DNA of 64,000 bases from Thamnaconus septentrionalis (taxonomy: Eukaryota > Chordata > Actinopteri > Tetraodontiformes > Monacanthidae), in contig CM020507.1 in assembly GCA_009823395.1 (NCBI GenBank), forward strand, positions 8,541,001-8,605,000, given 5' to 3'. Every line of letters starts with the position of its first letter. Position 1 is the stretch's first letter. The notes beneath the pieces were generated by a model. That model was not told the DNA's origin. It did not search any database and worked only from the letters and a program-made list of their open reading frames with translations. The position numbers were made by a program, and so were the translations under genes. Below, piece by piece: positions 23,522 to 36,232 of the stretch.

Positions 23522-26500
23522 AGTGAATGCCTGAGCTCCCCTGTGTTGTGTGTGGAGTTCAAGACTCGAGGGGAATGATTGAAAAGCTCGTGGGGCTGAC
23601 TGCATGGAACGGCCTGCCATAAACTCATTAACAAAGTCACAACACTCTCACCCCCGGAGACGTTTTTTTTTTGTTTTTTGTTTTTAGTTTTTTTCAACTT
23701 GTTGGTGGGTGGCAACATAATGTAAACCATCTTTTATGACTGTGGTGCAATGTGTTTTCCAGAGTTTTGGCCAGGAGGCCAAAGAGTTCTTTGCGCCGCT
23801 GTCTGATCAGCTTCTGATGCGCGAGAGAAAATCTAAATATAAAACCAAAGAGGACTCTGGCAGGTTTTGCAAGGAGCTTTTTGACTGTGGCCGAAGCAAA
23901 AAACAATAAATATTGCGCGAGGACTGTTAGAAGTCGAGAAAATTAGGCATTTGGCTGGTCTAGACAATGTTCTGTCTGACTATTTGATGACTTGCTTTGA
24001 GAGGTGGTTGGGGGGTGGGGGGTGGCTCCTCCCCTGGCGGCTGACCTTGACTGTGGATATTACATATGTATGATGTGTGTGAGGAAACACTCGGCAGGGG
24101 GAACTTTTAAACCCGAGCAACATGCCGTCTTTGGAGGTGACAACATTTTATGACTCACGCGCTTTACATGTCTCCCTTGTTATTGATCATCAGAAAGCCC
24201 TTCAGGGCTCGCTGCCAGAAATAGAAGAGTCACATTGAGATTTGAAAGGTTTTTCGTTTTGTATATCGTTCACGGATAACATGTCTGCTCGCCGCCGCCA
24301 TGTATCTCCTTGGAAAATGAGCCGCAAAGGGACTTGAAAAGACTCAGCTGGCTTCGCTGTTGGTGGAGGATGGTGCTTTTGATTTTCTGATTTGTTGCTC
24401 CCGACAGTTGGACAAGCAGTCGAAATGTTGACATTTAACAGGGACACGTGCAGTGACATTGGTCACAGTCACTGTGATGTCGCCAGTTTCCCATCCTGAG
24501 CCGACCTTTCCCATTACTTCAGCAATGGAGAACATGTGGATCAAGTGCTTTCATGTCGGCTTTTTTTTCCTTCTCCAGTAAATGGTAAATCTCACTGTTC
24601 ATGAACTCTGGAACAAATTTCAAGGATTTTCTTTTCTGGCCGTCTGTTGTTTTTCCTGCGCGGTGCTGCAATTAATTCTGTTGTTTGCACATGAATATTA
24701 TTCCAGAAGATGCCATATGACATTTCATTCGTAGACTTGCTTACTAACACAAGCCATGCCACATGCTTGTATGACAGTGGTTAATAGTCTTTAATGTAAT
24801 GCATCATTTTTAAATGTAATGTTTTTTTTTATCTTGAATAACCAATTATGCTGTCAGCCAGCCAAGAGTCGCACAGAAATACTTCATTGATGGTAGAAAT
24901 GCCATGAAGTGGTTGGTCATGTTAGCACCTCCCCAATGGCTATGTACAAATACTCATATTTTTCTATTCCACTTTTTGGCAGTCGATCCCTGTCAGTCCT
25001 ACACAGTGGAAATCTAAAATGATGTTCCAGAGTCTGCAGATAGATATAACTTTCAAAAAGCTCATTGCCCTGTAAAATGTCCAAAACTCACTAGCGTTAC
25101 AATAACCGGACACTGGCTTACATTCATTCATTTGTCCAGTTAACCTGGTGCCTCAACAGCCTCATTGCAATCTGCCATATTTGATCCGTCATTATTTCAG
25201 TTACACTATTGATTGCCTCAGCTGTGTGCAAACACAGTGCCACACTGAGATAATCGCCACCCAAAGGCCAAAGCTGACGAAGTTGACGACTCGGCCCTCA
25301 CTGTTCCTGACTTATATTTAGCCATTTGTCCCAACGAATTGAGCTCTGACGCTTATATTCGTGACGTTCAAAACACCTCCGACACTAACAACTACTAATG
25401 CCACGCTTCCGAGCAAGCGGGAAAAGCTATTTACCCTGAAACTTTTTTGAAATCATTGTCTCACGTACACATCCTGGCCAGATGCCTGTGCCACCAAATT
25501 AGATCGAGCTGAAATGCGCCACAGCGGGTTTTTAACAGACACACTCACGTCACTGTGAGCAAATGGACCCGTCCTGCACCTTCTGCCGGCTGGTTCAGGC
25601 CATTAACTTTTCTTTTTTTTTTGCAAAGTGTGTGTATTTATCTTTGCATCGCATTGTTATTAAGAGCTGTGACACAAACATTTTATCATCTGACTCACAG
25701 CCGCGTCACCGAAAGGAGCTCGGCGTTCAGTGAGTCACCTTTTGTTGAGATGAAACAAATTTTGGCCAAACGACAGAAGGAACTGTTTAATCCTCCTCTA
25801 CCTTTATGTTTAGTTTCTTTATTGTGCATTGCATGCCAGGCTTGTAACGGCAGAGCCATCGCTTTTCTCCCCATTTAGCGGACAGACTGTCGTTTATATC
25901 CTGGATCGCAGCGATAAATATATGGCGGAGAGAAAGGAAGAGTGTGGTTGAGTGTGCCCACTCAACCACAGCAGAGTGCAAGAGGGCAAAACCACTATAC
26001 GTTAAACAAACATTAGTTCAACATCTGCAGGGACTCTTCCTGGAGTTTATTTTCAGTTCTGACCAGATTCTCATGTCATCACTTAAAGGTTATTTTAAAG
26101 CACTTTTCTCTCCTCTTATTGCCCTTTACGATCCGGAAACCCAAAGCCATGGGCTTTTTTTTTCCTTGACAATTCCGCTGACAAATAAGCACAAATACGC
26201 ACAAACTGTGCGTGGCAAAGGAGCATCAGAGAAGATTTTGCGGCTGTGAAGATGTGCTTTTGTCTTCCGAAGGCCCCTCCCCTTATCTGTGCACAGTCTG
26301 GCTTCAAGAAGTTTGGGAATATTTATGCGCTTACATTCCTTATTGATGAAGCTTGTCGGAATGCTCTACCGTAGAGGCAAGTTGCTTAATATTAAATGAA
26401 AGTTATGCTCAAAGTACCAAGGTACATCTAAGAAACAGGTTACAAACTGCTTTTAGCACTGGCCCTGCAGGTGCAGTGCGAGTAAGTGCAGCGTGTCTCC

Positions 26501-27294
26501 TCCGCTGAGGGTAAAAGTGCAATTAGAGATATCCTGCTCTCCCCCAAAATTTGTCAGCTGTCGCAGCGGCAGCAGTCGGAGGAGCTCCGGCGGCACCACT
26601 CCGGGGTGAACGTGCAGGTGTTTTGCAGGTGTCTGTGCGACCGCACTATCCCTCATTTATGCAGCCCGTCCAGTTTGTCTTGAGTGCATTCGTGCAGCAC
26701 AAGAGGCGTTTCTCCGTTCCTGCAAAGGCTCAAAGATGGGAAGTGGCGACGGCCGTCCGTTGCAGCAGCGTCCGCATCCAGACCTGAAAAAGAAAAAAAA
26801 AACATTTCTACCTGCGTCCTGCAGCCTCGTGTGTTTCTGCACGACCCAAATAAAACCCGCAGATGCTTGTGTCCGTTAAAAGTCCTGTGTGAGACGCCAT
26901 ATATACGCAGTATGTTATGCATCTTTTCATTATTTATTGGAATTTCCAATAGCTTTTTCCCTGAGTAAACAAGTCCTACTTGGGGTCACTGCACATTGCT
27001 TTGAGATGTTTTGGGCAAGTGTAGCTACTTCCCTCAAACTTTTACTTCATGGGATCTTTACAGTGTTCAATAGGTCATCGCCAGGTTAGGCAGAGTGACG
27101 ACATACATACAGACAGACACGTCACTCTTTAGACTACCTGAACATTTGCTTTTCAACATTACTGTTTTTACGTACCGGGAAGTTGAGTCAATTTACCTGC
27201 CCAACCATTTCAAATCCCATGTCTTTAATTTGGGATTGCAAACACAAGTACAAGTATCGTGGACTGTAGAGTAAAACAATGTCTCAAATCTCTT

Positions 27295-27770
27295 GCTGTG
27301 TTTCCATTACAGTTTTTCACAAAATAAAAGTGATATTTCTAAAATTTCGACAAAGTACAATTGCGATTTGCAGGTATTTCCATTGAATGGTGTGAAACGC
27401 TTAAGCTTCCTGTTTGTTGTACGTTTGTTTGTTTTGTCAAGAATGGTTGTTACATTTTTCTCTCTGATTACTTGTAAAAAATAGTCCGTCTCCTTCTCTG
27501 TCCAAACATAACACGCCATTTTCACTTGTATTGAACTGGTCATGTGACCCTGTACGTCACGCCCGGTGACGTGTAAATGCGAAAAAAGTTTTTCCATGAC
27601 ACTTTTGCGATATACCTCTATATGGATACGTCTGAAAAACCACCTCATGAGAGCATAAAAACCTTTTAGCGATATTTGAGAGGTTTTTTGAAGTTTAGGT
27701 GTTTCCATGACCAGTTTTTTATTGCAATATTTAGGTTTTGCGTAATTCTCGGGATAATGGAAACGCAGCT
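27295..27770 (-). mobile_element. non-autonomous DNA transposon, copy 2
   Basis: The left end reads GCTGTGTTTCCATTACAG and the right end GGATAATGGAAACGCAGCT, forming inverted termini. This is the second-longest copy of the family also present at 759, 40687 and 60977. Read on the minus strand it carries the shared blocks in order: GTGTTTCCATGACC near one end, the CTCTCAAATATCGC block, a CATGAGGTGG block, TGACGT-containing sequence, a TGACC/GGTCA element, and then the MACYVWTEKET reading frame. A further inverted GGAAATACCTGCAAATCGCA block precedes the other end. No transposase is present. No convincing target-site duplication could be assigned from the flanks CTCTT and ACTG. Confidence 0.8.
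27430..27519 (-). pseudogene. Myb/SANT-like first-exon remnant in transposon copy 2
   Basis: The minus-strand frame opens with ATG at 27519 and reads MACYVWTEKETDYFLQVI, then REKNVTTILDK. The spacing of Trp, the acidic run, the FLQVI helix and ILD resembles the first half of Myb/SANT-like domains found in Harbinger-type transposons and derived nuclear proteins. The GK and donor-like GT that follow in copy 3 are altered here. The frame stays open further into non-homologous sequence, which I treat as chance. This is a remnant and is unlikely to make a functional protein. Confidence 0.45.
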
Positions 27771-28289
27771 ACTGTAACTCTTTTCTGTCGGCCACAACAT
27801 CGGACCCACCAAAACTGTTGGCGCAGTAAAAAACAAAAAATTCTGGTTACATCCGTGGCAACATCCTTGTAAATCCTTTTGTCTAAATGTTTATTGGATG
27901 GGTCGTTTTAAATTACAACAAGAAGTCATGTCTAAGGTTTTGTATATACCATATGTGATGCATGGGGCATAGTGTTCCCATTCAGACCCCATTGAGCCAC
28001 CGAGGTTCCCTGGAAACCCAAAAATGGGCGACTGCCCGACCACTTTGATTGCTGGAGCCAATTCTAGTTTTATTTAGATGTGCGTGAAGTTAAAATGGAG
28101 TTTTTTTTTTTTCAAAGAACACAGACGGTATTTCTAAGCATGCGGACATCATACCCATTAGAAAATTGTTAGAAATGAAGGCCTACAAACATTCCTACTC
28201 AAACATTTAATGCTCTGCCATAACAGTGCTCCAGTATTCCCAATTTATTCTTTATTTACGCGGGCAAGCAATCAAGACCAGATCTTTAT

Positions 28290-28860
28290 TTACAAATGTA
28301 GCCTGAACAAAGAGCAAGGGCTCCTTGTGGGGTGTCTTTTGGTGCATCCTGCACTCAATAGAGCGTCCTGATTGAGAACATTAGCGACATTATATTGCAC
28401 CGCCGGCATGGAGTGCCATCTGCGAATGAACCTTAAATCTCCCGGGCGATGACACCGCACACAAATGACGTCGCCACGTCGGCCCTCCTCCCGTAGCCGC
28501 CCTGCCGACAGAACAAGGTGGCTTCTCTCCTCCACACAAACACGACCATTTCTCTTGCGCTGTTTTCTGGCCCACGCTTTGTACACGGTGTCACCAGCTC
28601 CGGGTGTTTCCTGGCACTCCTTGAGCGCTAGGGTATAAGAGAGGGTGACGTCGCAGCAGCGCGGCCCAGCAGGCCCGTTAAGGCCTCACTGGGGCCCTCT
28701 GTTGCTGGTGCTGCGAGTGTTTTTCAGGAGCAGGGTGGGTCTGGAGGAGGCTGAAGGAAATGTGGGACAAAATTCCTTGTTGACATCAATCTCCTGCCGT
28801 TGGGGGGCCCAAGGAAGCTGGGGAGGAGTGAAGGGGAGGGTCGCCCTGTTGATATAACAC
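28290..28860. other. GC-richer unique block in the large intron
   Basis: Relatively GC-rich, non-repetitive sequence containing TGACGTCGCAGCAGC, GGGACAAAATTCC and TTGACATCAAT-like words. No exon is recognisable. It looks less random than its surroundings and is a candidate regulatory segment, but this is impression only. Confidence 0.2.
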
Positions 28861-31367
28861 CTCAACAAAGCAGGTCTGTTTGGATGGATGGGCTAAATGG
28901 ACTGCGTCCGCGAGAGGCTCTTGTTTGAGAAAATGCTGTCTGCGTTCATAGGGAGTTTTTTTTTTTTTTTTTTTTTAATTGCATTTTTGGGACCAATCCC
29001 AGAAAGAGATAAGTGACAAAGAGACCGATGGCACCCTGAATAACAAGTGTCGTACGCAATAGAGCTCACGGGGCGAATCGGAGGGAATGGCGCACCAGTG
29101 TTTGCTTAACTGGATAATACGGATGTGGAAATATTGTAAACACAGGGGGGGAGGGCGAAGGTGTGCAATATCTAAGCACCAAGAGTCAGACAGCAGCCCC
29201 TCGGAAATTAAAGACAGAAGCGCAGAAAATTTGCGGTCACAAGCCCACCCTCACTCCCCCCCCCCCTCCCTTTCACAATATCAGGTCCCTGTGCACACGT
29301 GCACGCATTGCAAACACACATACATTTAAACTCAAGTGGATCCAATGCAGAACAGTCCATGTTTTTGTTGGGCCATCACGAGGAAAACAGAGCCTGGTAT
29401 AAATTGGAGCACATCTGTTTTTGCTGTATCAAAGCAAAATCTGATATTGCTCTTATTACACCGTGGCAAAATGGAATCTCGCAGACGAGCAGCCAGTCAA
29501 ACGCATCATACAATGATGACATTTTCTGCCAGGCGACTACCAGAGGGCCGGTGTTAATCGTTAAATTGTGTTTTGAGACGCTGCGTCAGTTCCCCGTGTG
29601 TCCATTTATGAAAGAGGAAGGAGCAGCACGACTGAGCAGTGAGAACACAGTGACAGATTTTCGCATCCCCACAACATATCGTTAATCATCAATCTGCCTT
29701 GTTTTGACAAAAACAGACTCGCAGACACACACAAACCCAGACACAGTGTGACGCACACTTCATGTTGTTCACATGTGCCATATGTCACATATTTTTGTCC
29801 AAAAAGAGATAAAGAAAATTGAGAACTTAGACCTGCCTACTTTAATAGTTTAAGTCCAAAAAAAAAAAAAAAAAAGCTTTTCTGAGGCACCTTCATGTGC
29901 TACAGGGATCTCCCACAACGTCTCTTCATTGTGTATACACACTCAATCACTTCAGTGCCTGCTAACCAGCTGGACTGCTGAGATTTCAAGTCTGAATTCC
30001 TTATTATCAGCTACACACTGTTTAGTGCACATGTGGTTTAAAAATCTTATTATATGTATGCAGGAGGTTTGAATCTCCTTCCAGATCAAATAAATTGGAT
30101 AGAAATTGAATGAGTTAGACTTGGAAATGTTAGTTTAATAATAGTTAAATAGAGCATAATTAAAGTGTATCCAATGTCCAATGCATCAAAAGGGGAAAAA
30201 AACTTTGAAAGCACAATCTGAGAAAGAATTGCCTTTTCATATGCTGGATGGAGTTGTCCTGGTCAGTGACAGAGTGGACTGTCATCGAAAACGATATGTT
30301 AGGCCACCACCGGAGATTAAGAGGGTGGCTGGGTCATGGTGTGGGGAAGTAGTTAGCCAGCCTTTTTGTCTCTATTATCAGGCTTCCTGAAATAAAGTGG
30401 GTGGGGTGGAAGCCGGTGGGGGAGGCTGAGCCCAAGTCTCTTTTTGATCATTGATCTCCATGACCCCATTTGAAGGGTCTTAATCACTCAGTTGACCTCG
30501 TCAAGGATTTTTAAGGAAGCGTGACAGGGTGGATATTGGCTGTGGACGAGGATGCCGTGGTGAAAGTAATAGGGATGTTTTTCCACCCGAGTGGAGATGG
30601 TGCGCTGTAATGAGCTTGGAAGGTGTGTGAACACATGAAGGCACTTGCAGGCGACAATATGAAAAATCAAAGTCCTGGGAAAAAAATGTTATGTTTCTGG
30701 TGGATTTTCTGCAGGTACATTGACCGTTAATTTCAATTGCTTTACTTTATATTTCCTGTTGCTTGCTTAGTTGATTTTTAGACCACCTGATGGCCAGCTT
30801 GCACGAAGGGTTACTTTTGTGAGCGTGAAGCCTCCAGGCCACGGTGTTCTTTAATCATGCAAATGTCTCACTTGATTCCCAAAGAAGATTTAGAAGGCTA
30901 ACTTTCTTTCGGCCGCAGCGCTTGGTGTCTGTCAGGCCCTGCTCTCCATGACAATAAGAGGATAACGCTGTCTGTCTATCAGGCTCAATCTGAGTGTTGT
31001 GACAGACTGCCCCCTTTAACCTACGTCTACGCCAGAACTGAGCCCCTCCATTTTGCAGCCCACCGACGCCATCTGTATCCATATGGTTGCAGTGAGGTAT
31101 TCATTCAGTCTTATCACAGGAGTTTCAAGATCTGTATTGAAATCTCCTCTCCCACTCCCCCTGTGTTTGACTGGTGGTGAGGGGTTTGAAGGAATGACTC
31201 TTACAGCATTAGTAGTTCACCAATGTAACAATTGAGTTATTCATCATGGATGATTGGCTTTCTGTTGTAAGTTTGCTTTTGATGGCGCACAGTTGCAGCT
31301 CTCTCCACATTTAGCCGCCACTGCTCAGTTGGTATTTGACAACTGCAAGTAGAAGTAACAACTAGGG

Positions 31368-31715
31368 CTAAAATAAAATCCTAATGTTTTTCTCTGAAAA
31401 CTCGATTTTCGATTTGGAGTTTTTGGTAAATCTACAAAAGACAGTGGAATAAATTACTTCAAATGTTTTACCTTTTGTTTTTTGTTTTAAAGAAAATAGC
31501 AAACAAATGTCCCTATTGGGAATGAAGTGCAACTGAAATATACTGTAAATCCTCCTTGGGTTTAGTGAAGTGACAACATTTAGTCAGTCTTCTTCACCAA
31601 ACAAATCTCTTGGGATTAATGACGGAAGAATCGATTTTAAGATTTTCTTTTCTTTTAACATCGTCTTGACTAATAAATCTGATTTATGATTTATCACACA
31701 GCCTTAATAACAACT
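31368..31715. repeat. possible degenerate hAT-like repeat (CTAGGGCT... end)
   Basis: The segment starts CTAGGGCTAAAATAAAATCC and ends near TTTATCACACAGCCTTAAT, whose reverse complement (ATTAAGGCTGTGTGATAAA) loosely mirrors the start. It contains CTCGATTTTCGATTT and AATCGATTTTAAG. This resembles dispersed fish repeats that begin TAGGGCTG and are rich in CGATT words. Confidence 0.3.
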
Positions 31716-33113
31716 CAGTTTTGGGGCGCCTGTCACGTGGGTCGCCAATGACTGTCCACTTTGGGCGGAGAACAAACGTTGAGACAGGAAAGGGAAAGAA
31801 GAAAGAAGAGCACGTGTTTTCTTTTGCCTCTCCTTCGCATTCAGGCCTCATAATTGAGTTGCTCTTTTAGCTTGTCGCTCTCTTTAAGACCTCCAGATTT
31901 GCTCGAGCGTTGCCAGACAAGGTGCGCCGCTCTGACACGTCTGTCGGCGAGCAGCTGCGCGGACGGGCTCGTCTGTTTTCCTCCCCAATCAAACTGTTGT
32001 GTTTTCCCAGTGGCGGACCTCTCTGCCGCAAGTTTTCCCTCATTGTCGGGCGCACGCTGGGGTTGTTTTGTGGTCACTTTGCCTCTCACCCTCAGGAAAA
32101 CCACTCTGAATACTGCACACACTGATAGAAACACAGATGCTGCGGTCTTCCCCTTTTTCCTACTGTTCTCAGCATGGAAGGGTTTAAAAAATCTTACTAA
32201 CGCACCCAATTTGGGGGGAAAAGGAAGCCAAGAATGAATGTGATGTGAGGAGGAAAACCGCAGCGCCGGGTGAATGGTGCTAATGACAGACAGGACGCTT
32301 CCTGGCATCTTGTTTTGAGGTGAGATACTGATCTCAAACAGCCGTTGCCTAAGATCCGCAGTGCGGCGTCAAGTCGAGGCCCGAAGAAAAGTCAGCACGC
32401 CAAAGGAGACACAAAGGTTGGAGTGGGAATGTCACCCCTCCGCTTATCTCTCTGCCATCGTCTGCGGTCATCGTATCAGCATTGCACTTATAGTCAGTTG
32501 TGTTTTTATATGTGGCTCTGCCTGGTTGGCGTGCCAGAGCACACAGGCCTTTCCTCTAAAAACACCAGTTAATAGGAGATTAATGACAGATCTGGCCTTC
32601 TCCTGCAGCAATGTGTCACGTTTGTTGATTTCTGACAGGATGCTGGGGCCTTAATACAAGTCGCTGGTCTTTTACTGTGGATTATGCACAATCTTTGTAT
32701 TAGTTTAGGTTTCCATGACCGCTTTAAAGTGTATTGCGTTCTACATCCACGTAATTTAACATTGAAACGATGACGCTTTGCACTTTGCAGGAAGTCTTGA
32801 CGGGGCTGGATTTCCTTCACATTTTGAGGGAAAGGAAACAAAATGACTAAACTGATGATCTTAGTCTTCCATGTTGGCTTACTTTGAAATTAAGCCTCTA
32901 TTTAAAATGTTAATGCTATTTTCACCCAGGGATCTTTGCTACCTGATTCCATTTCTTTCACACGTATGTCCCCACTCCACCGTAGTTGCATTTTCGTTCT
33001 CCTGTCCGTGGGACGAACAGGCAACACGCCCCCTGCGATGGCAGACATGACTAAACTGCCAGGCTTGTCAGGTACCATCAGTGCAAAGCTTGTGCCATGT
33101 GACACCCCCAGCG

Positions 33114-33147
33114 GCTTGCCAAAAGCTAATTGTGCTAATTGGCAAGC
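33114..33147. promoter_or_regulatory. palindrome flanking paired homeodomain-type TAAT sites
   Basis: GCTTGCCAA at 33114-33122 and TTGGCAAGC at 33139-33147 are exact inverted repeats. Between them are two GCTAATT words, giving a compact dyad with TAAT cores. This resembles clustered homeodomain or NF1-like (TTGGC...GCCAA) binding sites in enhancers. No experimental evidence is available. Confidence 0.3.
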
Positions 33148-36100
33148 GCCAATCCTGTAAAAGGGCTTTGAGGGGTGACCCACCGACACAGATGAAAGGG
33201 CTCAGATTTGTCTTGCGTCAAGGACTTGTGGGTAATCGGCGCATCCATTGACCTGCGGGCCAGGAGGGCAGGACTGCAGACTGTGGCTAGTCTGGCTGTT
33301 AGGAAAGGATGATGGGGGACACCAACTGGAGAATCCATCGACTGTCTGTTCCCAGACCTGAGCATCTACCTGCCTTACAGTCACCTAATCAACTATGTCA
33401 GCATTATTAGTGATTTAACTCAGTGTTTAGTTGCAAACATAGACGTGCCAATGCACGAGTTTTGTTTTTTTGCAGAGAGAAAGCTAAGTATATCATCTAG
33501 ATTCAAGGAAAGATGGATGATCCCAGAAGCCAGACACAAAATGTCCCTTTTAGCAGTCACCAAAGTGTTTCACTCTTCAAACTTTAGTTGTCTAGTGGCA
33601 TGAACCTGGGCCGGAGAGCCGGGGTGATGGGAGTTGGTTGTTTATGATTAATGTGATTTATCACTGCTGTGTTTGGGGAAAACCAGTGAGGCGTTTGGCA
33701 TTGCGTGCAGGCTGCAAGCAACTGGCAAGGGTTGGACCAAAAATCCCAGATTCTAACTTGCTAAACATTGCACAACCCCCACCCCTCAAATAAAAAATAA
33801 ATAAATAAATAAAAGCTTCCCTTGTTCAGGAGCAACATTCTCTGGACAGGTCAAGGCAAATTTGGATTCAAATCAAACACTGTTGATTAACCCCTGAATG
33901 TTTGGGGTTGTTCATTAAAATACCTCATGACTGCAAACTAAACCAAGAAAATCTGGCCGCTGAATGCAACAACAAGAAACAAACGCAGCTATCCCTTTGA
34001 CTGTCTGTTGCATATCACAGCACATGTCAGCGGGGGTTAAACTGTGTGTGCCAGAAATCAAATCAATGCACAAAATACTTGGCAAATCACTTGTCCCCGG
34101 TGCAGTGTAGCTACACGAACATGTAAACTGTCTGAGTTTTGCAGACATTGCTGCAGGGCAGAGAGAATTACACTGTCATACTGAGGATATGGAAGCTGCC
34201 GTGATCTACTCTTGGCACATAGTTGAAGACCATCCAGGTGGAAATTGGTGCGCACTGCCAAGAGGGAGGTTAGGAGTGAGGTAGTTGCGTGGGAGGTGCT
34301 CATCAGCATGTGCGAGCATTGTCTTGGCCCTTACCTGTTGGAGCTGTAAAAGACACAAGAGGGAGGTGAAGACTGTTGCGTTTGGATGCGAGCAGATGTT
34401 AAGGCTTGTTTGCACATTTTCAAACACTTGAGCGTTGCTGTTTTCTTTTTTTCTTTGGTGGGGGTTGGATCAATAAAATTGTGCTCAAAATCTGTCCGGG
34501 CTGCCATTTGGCCAGGGACTGAGATATCTGCTGTTGTGATTTAGCCCCTATCTCCGTGCTTCGCAGAGAGGCCGACAGCCCTCCACATCTAATGTCTTGT
34601 CTCGTTAAGTTATCATCAACGTCGAGTTTAATGACAGCTTGGCTGAACCCACGTCTGACATTTGGGCTTGTGCCGCTGCATTGAGACCTAAATATCCATG
34701 CAAAAAGTTTTGCTTTAATCTGCGTTTCTTTCTTCTTCCTTCTTCTTGATTGGCCTCCGGTGGCTTCACAAGCCATTTTAAGCCTTCTGACGGCCCCTCT
34801 GCTCTCCTACCTGTCACGCTTTGGACCTGTTTCCACCTGGATTTAAAAATCTGTCCCGAGTGATCAGATTCCAGACGGACAGCTCTTCTTCTAAATTACT
34901 GCACACTGTACACAGCAAAGAGACAGCGCAGTCAAATTCCTTGTTTGCATGTACAAACCTGGCCAAGAAACCTTCTGATTTTGATCTTGATATGATTCCA
35001 CCTGGTCCCCACGTGTATCTCCGGTGAACACCTGTGATTGGCTCTCAGGCGAGTTATTCTCTATAGGAAAATAAACACAGACATATGCAACTGCAAAGAC
35101 TGCTGTTTATTGTTTACCAGTGGCAGGTAGACATACACTTAACCAGAATGAGGCCACTGGAGCTTTGAGAAATTGCTTGGATGCTGGATGTTTTCACAGT
35201 TAGATAAGCTCATGTTCAATACAGATAGAGCAGAAGAATGGGTGATGAGCTAACACATTATTGTCAGAAATGGCAGACAAATGCACTACAATGCAAGGAC
35301 AAATAAAAATGTGTTAAAAGTTAAAAAAAAAAAAAAAAAAGGATGTTATGGTCTTTGTAACCTCATCGTATCTGTGTTCTTTCACAGTTCTTTAGAAGGC
35401 AACTGGACTTTGTAGTTCTTTTTTAATTCCATTTAAAAAAACAAAAACATTTGAAATATGCCCTACAGTTCAACTCCCAAAGGCTACAATGACCTGGATG
35501 ACCGAGAACCTTCACAGACACCGCGTGTCTCTTTGTCATTTAGATAATGCACAATACCTTCTGTTTGTTTTGATTGTTTTCCTTCCCAGACCCTCTGGGA
35601 AAAGTTTTTTTTTTTTTTTTTTTTTTTTTTTGTGCTCATGTGGGTGGTGCGACCCATCCAAACCTGCCACCCTGCTCCGGTGTCCTTGTTTGTCTGTCTG
35701 GCCTGCCCACTGCTCCACCTCCCATTCACCGTGTCCTTTCTGAGGGCCAGTTCCTCTCTGAACCCAAACAACAGTTCCACTTGTTTTGCCCGAGCTGGAA
35801 ATGCACTCGGCCATCTTAAGTTGTGTTTCTGCCAGCCAAACTGGCTGCCAAACCTGTGGACTTTACTCATATGCCAGCTCTTCCCCCCTTTTTTTTTTAT
35901 TTTTCGTTCTTTCTTTCACTCTGAGTTTCTAACTGTGCCAGTGTCTGAGTTGGTGGAGGAGAGTCTGGGAAGGGGCGTCGATGTGGGTGGTGATATTGAG
36001 CCTATTAACGCTGCTGCAGGTTAAAACAATCGTCTTTCATGACAGTTTCACTACATTCTCCTTTCATTTCACATTTTTAATAAAATTAATTGACATTATT

Positions 36101-36190
36101 AAATATGTGCATGTGGTCAAGTTACAAGGAAACTGAACTCAGTCTGTACAAAATATCTTAATTTAATTTACTTTCCTTACTTGTGTGTGT

Positions 36191-36232
36191 AGTTGCGTGC
36201 GTGCGTGCGTGCGTGCATGTGTGCATGCATGT
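36191..36232. repeat. (GTGC)n microsatellite
   Basis: GTGCGTGCGTGCGTGC followed by ATGTGTGCATGCATGTGC, a degenerate alternating purine-pyrimidine tract. Confidence 0.85.

Noticed and set aside
26950..27089. Possible extra ARL15 exon in the last intron
   Set aside because: The G4 exon and terminal exon already join in phase 0 with the expected peptide length, so no extra exon is needed.
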